A program made the translations under genes and the position numbers. From contig JAJUFK010000006.1 of assembly GCA_029266015.1 (NCBI GenBank), positions 1 through 21,055 on the forward strand: a DNA stretch of 21,055 bases, read 5' to 3'. Positions 14,711 to 21,055 of this stretch are shown here, piece after piece. Each line of letters opens with the position of its first letter. Position 1 is the first letter of the stretch. A model generated the notes under the pieces. That model saw nothing but the letters and a program-made list of their open reading frames with translations, had not been told where the DNA came from and searched no databases. This DNA is from Bacteroidota bacterium (GTDB lineage: Bacteria > Bacteroidota > Bacteroidia > Bacteroidales > UBA1715).

Positions 14711-17700
14711 TTATCTTTTTTTTAATAGTGAAATATTACCAAAAAAATCAAGTGTTCGTTTGAGTATATCAAAATACAATACCAAGTACATAATTACAGT
14801 AAATATCCATAAAATAACTAAATTGAACCAAAATGTAGGATATAAAGTTCCTAAAAATTGTTTTTTAGGAGCATAAAAATGAGTTCTAAAATCGTATTTA
14901 TTTGTTTTTGAAGGATAAATAAATATTTTATCATAGTTTTGAATTAACCGATTGTTTTTACGAATAATTTTTTGTTTTTCAATAGAATTTAAAACTATAT
15001 CAGAGAGATTTTGATTGAAATATTCATTTTTGTATGTTTCATATAAATCACCTTTTTTGTTATTTCGCAAAATTTCTATCATAGCATCTTTTTTCTCGGC
15101 AGCCATATTGTATCGGTCGCTGTAAAATTCTTTGATTGCCATAATATATTCACGTGCATATTCAGAAATTTCAAAATTAAAATCGCGTGGGTTTAATTGA
15201 TCAAGATATGCAAATTGAATAGATTTACGACTTTCTCCATATTTCATTTCTCGAATAAACTCATTTCGAAGCAACAGTATATCTGAAGTGTCAAAAGGTG
15301 TTTTTGTTTGTAAACTTTTATCGTATGCATTTACAACATCAAGAAGTTTTGCAGTATACAGACTCGATTTATAATCGCAAATACTCATTACTCTATCCAA
15401 AGAGTAAAACATTTTTTGATATTTATTTGAAGTAAATTGATGAACTACTAAGCCTTCAAAAGCCCAACGAGCAGGAATAAGTTCTGCAACTATAGGAGGT
15501 GTTTCTTTGCCTCCGCCTATGGCACTGTTGAGTTTATCAAAGTTAAACATTGCACCACTGAGCATCATTTGAGGAATTATGAGTAATGGTATAAGAATAT
15601 AAATAGTTACAGCAGAATTGAAAGCTGAAGAAATAATGAGACCCAACATATTTGCAGATGTACTGATAGTAAATAACACAAGCCAGTATTCTAACCACAT
15701 ACCTTTAATACCTAAAATTGAATTTCCAACCAAAACAAACAGTATTGTTTGTATAGCAGAAATAAAGAATAAAATAGAAACTTTAGATAGCAAATAACTA
15801 GAGCGACTTAAATTAAGAAACGCCTCTCGTTTTAGTATTTTTCTGTCGCGAAATATTTCTTCGGCACTTACAGTCATTCCAATAAAAAGTGCAACAATGA
15901 TAGCCATAAATATATATGGATAAATATTGTCGTTTAATCGGAACATATAGCCGGAATTACTTTGGGTCGATACATATCGTATCATAAATGCTAAAATGAA
16001 AGCAAGTAGGGGACTTTCGAGTAAATTAATTATAAGATATTGTTTATTACTTATTTTTGAATATACATCGCGAACAAGATAAATAGAAAATTGTTTGATT
16101 TTAGAAGGTATTTGTAGTAATGATGGTAATGCTTTTAGCTTGTCGGGGATTGTTTGAAATGTACAATTTTCTTTGTATAAATCTTCCCATTTTGTAGGTG
16201 AAATTTTACGATTCAAGGTGTAGTTACCATAGTCGTCAACAACTTTAGTTTCAATTATATTAAAAATTTGTTCAGGGTTTACATTACCGCATTTAGGACA
16301 TTCACCATGTTCGCTGTTTATTTGCATATCAATTTTTTTGAAATAACGCACAGCTTCTACAGGATTGTCATTATATATAAGATATCCACCGGTATCAAGA
16401 ATTACAACCTTATCAAACATTTTGTATATATCGGAACTTGGTTGGTGAATTACCACAAATATTAATTTCCCTTTTAAAGTTAATTCTCGTAATAAATCAA
16501 TAATATTTTCACTATCGCGAGAAGAAAGTCCAGAAGTTGGCTCATCTACAAATAAAATGGCAGGTTCACGAATTAGTTCAAGAGCTATATTCAACCGTTT
16601 GCGTTGTCCTCCGCTTATAGTTTTATTAACTAAAGGAGAACCTACTTTTAAATCTTTTTTCTCAAGTAACCCTAAACTTTGTAACGTATTATTTACTTTT
16701 TTTACTAAATCTTCTTCACTTATATCTTTAAAGCACATTTTAGCATTAAAGTATAAATTTTCGAATACTGTAAGTTCTTCTATAAGTATATCATCTTGAG
16801 GAATGTATCCAATGATTCCTTTGATTTTCTCTTTTTCGGTATGTAAGTTTATACCATTTATTAGAACTTCGCCTTGGCTTGGTGTTTCTATTCCCGAAAG
16901 TACATTGAGTAATGTGGTTTTACCGGAACCACTTGCTCCCATTATACCAATAAGTCGTCCTTGTTGTTCCGAAAGGTTTATATTGCGTAAGCCTAAAACA
17001 CCATTAGGAAATGCAAAACTAAGGTTTTTGACATTAAAACTTATTTCTTCGGTATTTTCATCAAGCATATATCTTGCTACAACATCGCTATAGTATATGG
17101 GTTTACCTTTGGGTAAACGAATAATACTTCCATTAGCAAATAAGTATATGCGTGAACCATGAATAGTTTGACTATTTATCATTAATTCTTCAGAACCAAT
17201 GTATCGAAGAAAGTATAAATCAACACTTTCTACTTTGAGTATATTTACAAGTCCATCAAGTTTTTCTGATATTATTTCTTTAATATTCGATGCTAGTTTT
17301 TGTTCTCCATTATGAATAACTAAGAGAGAAGGGTCGTTGGCAATATCGCTGAGAGATTCTGATTTTACAAAAGCTTCTATAGCTTTGTATTCTTCTTTTG
17401 CAATTTTAAATACTTCGGCAGCTGTATCTATAATAGCCATACGTTGTTCGGTAAATTTTTTATCGGATATTATAAGTTCGTATAAACGAACAAGTACCAC
17501 CACTTTTTGTTTTTGAGAAAGTGTTTTACCTATTTTTTTACAAATTCCTAAAATTTTAACTGAATCGTTTACCGATGTTAAACTTTTTTCGTCACTGCCT
17601 TTATTATCTGACAATGAGTCAAATAGTTCCATGTATTCGGCAACTTTTTCGGGATTTATTTGTTGTTCTAGGAATTTAAGAACAAATTCACGTTCCTTTA

Positions 17701-17773
17701 CTTCTACACCACCATCTTGTTTTGCAATTATTGCAAATAGTTGCATCAGTGCTTTTAATAATTCTTCACTCAT
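14711..17773 (-). CDS. ABCG-type ABC transporter (ATPase plus ABC-2 permease) with N-terminal TerB-like domain
   Basis: 1020 residues. Residues 1-136 are helical with acidic conserved spots (AKQDGGVEVKE, 17-27; LIISDKKFTEQR, 100-111) as in TerB-like/COG4103 domains. A linker (about 137-240) follows. The nucleotide-binding domain (about 243-490) has Walker A GASGSGKTT (279-287), Q326, signature ISGGQRKR (386-393), Walker B ILFVDEP (406-412) and switch His443; its order and spacing match the eukaryotic-like ABCG half-transporters. A CPKCGNVNPEQIFNIIE stretch (492-508) may bind metal. The ABC-2 permease has about six membrane segments from residue 580, a large charged extracytoplasmic loop (about 780-950) and a last helix near 985-1010. 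Export or lipid/glycan handling is likely; substrate unknown. Last gene of the five-gene operon. Confidence 0.86.
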   Translation of the reverse strand: MSEELLKALMQLFAIIAKQDGGVEVKEREFVLKFLEQQINPEKVAEYMELFDSLSDNKGSDEKSLTSVNDSVKILGICKKIGKTLSQKQKVVVLVRLYELIISDKKFTEQRMAIIDTAAEVFKIAKEEYKAIEAFVKSESLSDIANDPSLLVIHNGEQKLASNIKEIISEKLDGLVNILKVESVDLYFLRYIGSEELMINSQTIHGSRIYLFANGSIIRLPKGKPIYYSDVVARYMLDENTEEISFNVKNLSFAFPNGVLGLRNINLSEQQGRLIGIMGASGSGKTTLLNVLSGIETPSQGEVLINGINLHTEKEKIKGIIGYIPQDDILIEELTVFENLYFNAKMCFKDISEEDLVKKVNNTLQSLGLLEKKDLKVGSPLVNKTISGGQRKRLNIALELIREPAILFVDEPTSGLSSRDSENIIDLLRELTLKGKLIFVVIHQPSSDIYKMFDKVVILDTGGYLIYNDNPVEAVRYFKKIDMQINSEHGECPKCGNVNPEQIFNIIETKVVDDYGNYTLNRKISPTKWEDLYKENCTFQTIPDKLKALPSLLQIPSKIKQFSIYLVRDVYSKISNKQYLIINLLESPLLAFILAFMIRYVSTQSNSGYMFRLNDNIYPYIFMAIIVALFIGMTVSAEEIFRDRKILKREAFLNLSRSSYLLSKVSILFFISAIQTILFVLVGNSILGIKGMWLEYWLVLFTISTSANMLGLIISSAFNSAVTIYILIPLLIIPQMMLSGAMFNFDKLNSAIGGGKETPPIVAELIPARWAFEGLVVHQFTSNKYQKMFYSLDRVMSICDYKSSLYTAKLLDVVNAYDKSLQTKTPFDTSDILLLRNEFIREMKYGESRKSIQFAYLDQLNPRDFNFEISEYAREYIMAIKEFYSDRYNMAAEKKDAMIEILRNNKKGDLYETYKNEYFNQNLSDIVLNSIEKQKIIRKNNRLIQNYDKIFIYPSKTNKYDFRTHFYAPKKQFLGTLYPTFWFNLVILWIFTVIMYLVLYFDILKRTLDFFGNISLLKKR

Positions 17774-17786
17774 AGTGTTTTGTAAT

Positions 17787-19016
17787 TTAAAATTGTATAC
17801 CTAATACAAGAACATCATCAACTTGTTCATTTGTTCCTTTCCACGATTGAAAAAATGATTCTAAATATGAAGCTTGTTTTTCCATTGATATTAATGAATA
17901 TTCTGTCAATATGGTTCGAAAACCTTTGGAATGTAATTTTTTATTGTCATTTCCTCCAAATTGATCGGCAAATCCGTCAGAAAATAAATAAATTCTATCA
18001 CCTTTTGCAATTGATACAGTTTGTAGCGAAAATGGTTTATTTACATTTATATGCATTCCTACAGGCATTCTGTCTGGTTTTACTATTTCAATACTATTCT
18101 TCATGACGCGTTTTATGTAAAGAGGAATATTTGCGCCTGAAAAATGTAATTCAGAAGTTTGAGGATTGTAGCAGCATAGCCCTATATCCATACCATTACT
18201 CATTTCTCCAATTTCTCCTTTTTGATGTAACAGTGTAATTACTCTATTACGCAAATCATTAAGAATATCACTTGGGCAACATGTATCATAATTAGTTATA
18301 ATATCATGTAAAAAAGCATTACCTGCTATTGTCATAAGTGCTCCCGAAATGCCGTGTCCTGTACAATCTGCTAACGCAAAATACAGTCGTTCATGTTTTG
18401 AGCTTATCCAGTAAAAATCACCACTAATAATATTTTTAGGTTTATTTATAATAAAATATGAATGACAGAATTTATTAAGAATTTCGGGGTCAGAGAGAAT
18501 TGCATTTTGAATAGCACGGGCATAGCGAATGTCTTCATACATTTCATTTTGTTGCATTAAAATCATATCGCGCTGAGCTATAACTTCAAATTGCTGGTTT
18601 GCAAGAATTTCTTGTTGTTTTTTTAGTTCAATATCATTTCTAGATGAAATAATATTAGTTGTAATTCTCAAAAGTAGTTCGTATTGGTTTATAGGTTTTA
18701 GTAAAAAATCATTGGCTCCGGCTTCCATAGCCTTTTTAAAGTTTCGTGTCCCCGACATTACTATAATTGGTATATGAGCTATTTCTTTATTTTTTTTAAT
18801 AATAGAAATAGCTTCAATACCATCCATTACCGGCATTTCTATGTCTATTAATATAATATCGGGTTTGTGTTTGTAAGCCATATTACATGCTTCACGGCCA
18901 TTGTATGCCTTTAACACAGAATATGTATGTTGTAAATCTTTTATTAAAAAATCATGAATACTCATCTGAACAACTTCAGAATCTTCGGCTATAAGTATTT
19001 TAAATGAAGTATTCAT
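17787..19016 (-). CDS. Response regulator with SpoIIE/RsbU-type PP2C phosphatase output
   Basis: 409 residues. The receiver domain (5-125) has acidic pocket E11/D12, phospho-acceptor Asp58 (ILIDIEMP), Ser/Thr position in VMSGT (86-90) and Lys107 (LLKP). A coiled-coil linker (about 125-165, rich in Gln and Glu) follows, then a PP2C/SpoIIE phosphatase (about 170-409). Its metal-binding Asp residues are D200 (GDFYW), D217 (ALADCTGHG) and D402/D403 (QVDDVLVLG). Phosphorylation at Asp58 would switch dephosphorylation of a serine or threonine phosphoprotein, usually an anti-sigma antagonist. No such partner or histidine kinase is in the window. Gaps to its neighbours are 13 and 19 bases. Confidence 0.93.
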   Translation of the reverse strand: MNTSFKILIAEDSEVVQMSIHDFLIKDLQHTYSVLKAYNGREACNMAYKHKPDIILIDIEMPVMDGIEAISIIKKNKEIAHIPIIVMSGTRNFKKAMEAGANDFLLKPINQYELLLRITTNIISSRNDIELKKQQEILANQQFEVIAQRDMILMQQNEMYEDIRYARAIQNAILSDPEILNKFCHSYFIINKPKNIISGDFYWISSKHERLYFALADCTGHGISGALMTIAGNAFLHDIITNYDTCCPSDILNDLRNRVITLLHQKGEIGEMSNGMDIGLCCYNPQTSELHFSGANIPLYIKRVMKNSIEIVKPDRMPVGMHINVNKPFSLQTVSIAKGDRIYLFSDGFADQFGGNDNKKLHSKGFRTILTEYSLISMEKQASYLESFFQSWKGTNEQVDDVLVLGIQF

Positions 19017-19035
19017 AACTTTTTATTTAGGAATA

Positions 19036-19443
19036 TTAGCGGATTCCTGCAGCATTCAATTCTTGTGAATATTTTTTGTCGGTGCCTGCAATATGTTTCA
19101 TAAGCCAGTTTTTCATAAATTCTAGCGTATCATTAATTGCGGTAGCACTGCCATCGTTGTATTGTTTTTGAAGATTACGTACCCGTTCTACAATACTTTT
19201 ATGAATATCGCAGTGTTCAGCCAAATCAGAATAGTTAGCTTTTCGTAACAAACTTTCTTCATAATTAAAGTGTGTAAATGTATACGAAACTAATTCATTA
19301 AAGACTTTTTGAATAATAGTATCAGCAGCTCCCGCTTGTTTTGCATCATACAATTGATTTATTAAATCAATAAGTTTTTTGTGTTGATTATCTATTTCAA
19401 CAATATTTACCGAATATGTTGAATTCCATGTTAATAATGACAT
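19036..19443 (-). CDS. Bacteriohemerythrin (second of a tandem pair)
   Basis: A 135-residue single-domain protein. The di-iron ligands of the hemerythrin fold are all present: His21, His58, Glu62, His77, His81, His117 and Asp122. Conserved H..K...LIN, THF..EE.L and HK...ER blocks match the family. Such proteins bind O2 (or NO) reversibly at the di-iron site and act as store, delivery protein or sensor. By hand count it is identical at 79 of 135 positions to the protein encoded just upstream, with no gaps. No signal peptide, so cytoplasmic. Confidence 0.94.
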   Translation of the reverse strand: MSLLTWNSTYSVNIVEIDNQHKKLIDLINQLYDAKQAGAADTIIQKVFNELVSYTFTHFNYEESLLRKANYSDLAEHCDIHKSIVERVRNLQKQYNDGSATAINDTLEFMKNWLMKHIAGTDKKYSQELNAAGIR

Positions 19444-19461
19444 AGTATCATAAATTTAAAA

Positions 19462-19869
19462 TTAAACAATACCAGCTTGATTAAGAGCTTGGCTATATTT
19501 TTTGTCAGTTCCTGCTATATGTTTTAGGAGCCAGTTGCGAAGAAATTCTAATGTTTCGTTCCACGCATTAGGATTGCCGTCGAAATAGTCTTTTTGTAAT
19601 TTCTTTACACGTTCTACTAAACTACGGTGTATATCTATGTGATCTTCTAAATCGGCATATCCTGCTTTACGCATAAGAGCTTCTTCGTCTCTAAAGTGTG
19701 TAATGGTATAGCCAATGAGTTCGTTATAAATACCGGTTAGTACTTTGTCTTTTTGACCGGATTTAATAGAGTCGTGTAATTGGTTCACTAATTCAACCAA
19801 TTTTTTGTGTTGAGTATCTAAAGACTCAACATTCACAGAATACATGTTGTTCCAAATTATTAGTGCCAT
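19462..19869 (-). CDS. Bacteriohemerythrin (first of a tandem pair)
   Basis: 135 residues, with the same ligand set: His21, His58, Glu62, His77, His81, His117, Asp122. The C-terminal block LKHIAGTDKKYSQ is nearly identical to its tandem paralogue, while residues 31-50 differ most. It begins 17 bases downstream of the outer-membrane protein gene and ends 18 bases before the second hemerythrin. The ungapped similarity and adjacency show a gene duplication; divergence of about 40% suggests both copies are old and kept. Confidence 0.94.
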   Translation of the reverse strand: MALIIWNNMYSVNVESLDTQHKKLVELVNQLHDSIKSGQKDKVLTGIYNELIGYTITHFRDEEALMRKAGYADLEDHIDIHRSLVERVKKLQKDYFDGNPNAWNETLEFLRNWLLKHIAGTDKKYSQALNQAGIV

Positions 19870-19886
19870 ATGAATTTAGTTTTAAG

Positions 19887-21017
19887 TTAGAATGCATAAA
19901 TAGTAGATAGTAATATACGAGTATTACTTATTTCACTTGTAGTTGCCGGTATGTAATTAGCATCGTAATTTTTTCCATACAATGCAGCTGTATACTCTAT
20001 TTCAGCACCTACACTAAATTTATTTATTTTGTATATTACTCTTGGCGAAATTCTATACATAGCGGCAATGTTGGTAGCTAAACCATGAACAGAATTTGTT
20101 ACGCTACTCATAGATTCTTTAGTGCCTGTATTTGTATACATTCCTCCAAATACTCCAAATTCCCAATTTTTACCATTGGTATGTATTTCGCCCCAATAAG
20201 ACATGCTTTTGAGTGGAGTATAAGCACATTCTCCGGTTATAGTATCAATTACTTCTTTTACGGCAAAACCACCGGGAGCAGTAATATCGGGAATGTTTTC
20301 TCCATATCGTACATGAAGTTTCAATATAATAGGTTCTGTAGTAATTTTTGAAAATACAATGGCAGAAAGACCGGTTACTTTTTCTTCTACTTTATATACT
20401 TTTCCTAAGTATGAAGAACTTACTCGTGGTTCTATTGTTTTATAACCTATACCACCTCCTAATACAAATGCTGTTTTAAGAGAATCGTTTTTGGTTTCAA
20501 ATTGAATCTGAGCATGTAGTTCGGGAATTTCTGCATTACGTAAATAGGAAGTTCCGGCAGTTCCGCCAATTCCTCGCGAAGTATTATCAACCTGAGAAAG
20601 TGCAGCAACCATAATTGATATTTTATCAATTGTGTGAGTTAATCGTATTTGTGGATTGCGTGCAAATGAATTAAATGGAGCACCGGTATTGAATGAAATT
20701 GTGCCAGGAAAACAAGAAGTCACAAAAAATGGATGCCAAAATTGTCCTGAGAGTATTTCTGTTTTGTCCCAATTTAATTTAGCAAAAGCATGGCGTAATC
20801 TAAAACTATTAATGGTAGCATTAGAATTACCAAAGAAATCACCTTCAATTAGTCCGCTTACTTTAGCACCTAATACATCAGGTCCTGCAAATTTGTAAGT
20901 TATTCTACTTTGAATAGCAAGAATGTTGAAACTTTCAATATCGTTTATATCGTTGCCTACCGAATCTAATAATACCGGAGCCGGCCATAATAAGAAGTGT
21001 CCATCGCGGGCTGTTAC
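19887..21017 (-). CDS. Outer-membrane beta-barrel (porin-like) protein, 5' part removed by IS insertion
   Basis: 376 codons remain, with VTARDGHFLL as the first residues outside the IS. The rest reads as alternating beta strands (LAIQSRITYKF, AKVSGLIEGDFFG, FRLRHAFAKLNW) and ends in Phe (LLSTIYAF), the usual last residue for barrel assembly. The block GQFWHPFFVTSCFPGTISFN (about residues 93-112 of the fragment) resembles a porin-like family common in Bacteroidota. The N-terminus, signal peptide and first strands are missing. The frame runs on into the IS (to 21053) but that part encodes IS sequence. As it stands the gene is probably non-functional. First visible gene of the five-gene operon. 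Confidence 0.75.
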   Translation of the reverse strand, partial: VTARDGHFLLWPAPVLLDSVGNDINDIESFNILAIQSRITYKFAGPDVLGAKVSGLIEGDFFGNSNATINSFRLRHAFAKLNWDKTEILSGQFWHPFFVTSCFPGTISFNTGAPFNSFARNPQIRLTHTIDKISIMVAALSQVDNTSRGIGGTAGTSYLRNAEIPELHAQIQFETKNDSLKTAFVLGGGIGYKTIEPRVSSSYLGKVYKVEEKVTGLSAIVFSKITTEPIILKLHVRYGENIPDITAPGGFAVKEVIDTITGECAYTPLKSMSYWGEIHTNGKNWEFGVFGGMYTNTGTKESMSSVTNSVHGLATNIAAMYRISPRVIYKINKFSVGAEIEYTAALYGKNYDANYIPATTSEISNTRILLSTIYAF

Positions 21018-21055
21018 TGTAAGCTTCCCATTTTTAGGACAGTGTTTAATTATAA
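21018..21055 (+). mobile_element. End of an IS3-family insertion sequence (terminal inverted repeat), inserted in the OMP gene
   Basis: Bases 21018-21055 start TGTAAGCTTCCCATTTTTAG and match the reverse complement of 123-160 at 36 of 38 positions; the mismatches are at positions 3 and 9. This is the outer end of another copy of the element seen at the window start. It is most simply the left end of a plus-oriented copy, but a right end of an inverted copy cannot be excluded because only the repeat is visible. The junction with the barrel gene is at 21017/21018. Confidence 0.82.

Noticed and set aside
16268..17093. Plus-strand open frames inside the ABC transporter gene
   Set aside because: They are antisense shadows; the minus-strand frame has all ABC motifs without interruption.

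Overview
This AT-rich window looks like part of a Bacteroidota chromosome, most likely Bacteroidales-like. The evidence is the tmRNA tag GETNYALAA, repeated TAnnTTTG -7 promoter elements, the absence of Shine-Dalgarno motifs before starts, two secreted enzymes with type IX secretion C-terminal domains, and the gene families present. It is not a plasmid or phage: era, rsmA, rlmH, pyrD, tig, clpP, tmRNA and three tRNAs are all here. Both edges lie inside copies of an IS3-family insertion sequence, which probably explains where the sequence stops.

Layout. 1-160 is the right end of an IS3-family element, with the transposase C-terminus and terminal repeat. 218-689 holds ssrA (tmRNA, minus strand) with its terminator and promoter. 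755-922 is a possible 55-residue small gene that ends at a strong bidirectional terminator. 973-3327 holds a flippase-like membrane protein, rsmA, a SemiSWEET sugar transporter and a DUF3820 protein. 3342-8950 is a plus-strand run: rlmH, then an rRNA pseudouridine synthase, era, pyrD and a GH5 endoglucanase, the last four packed with overlaps or 1-4 base gaps. 9013-9217 is a tRNA-Gly/tRNA-Leu pair with terminator. 9226-9344 is an unusual nested inverted-repeat structure. 9373-10959 (minus) is a secreted carbohydrate esterase. 11181-14009 runs tRNA-Leu, tig, clpP and queH.

The right third (14206-21017) is all minus strand. Upstream to downstream it reads: an outer-membrane barrel protein broken by an IS, two tandem hemerythrins, a response regulator fused to a SpoIIE/PP2C phosphatase, and a 1020-residue ABCG-type transporter with an N-terminal TerB-like domain. 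These five sit 13-19 bases apart and look like one operon. A J-domain mini-protein with its own promoter follows. The hemerythrin/REC-PP2C/TerB-ABCG operon is the best candidate here for an undescribed system, possibly oxygen- or NO-responsive envelope transport. That role is inference; only the gene order and domain content are seen.

The GH5 enzyme (plus strand) and the esterase (minus strand) flank the tRNA pair. They are probably exported to the cell surface by type IX secretion to attack plant or other complex polysaccharide.
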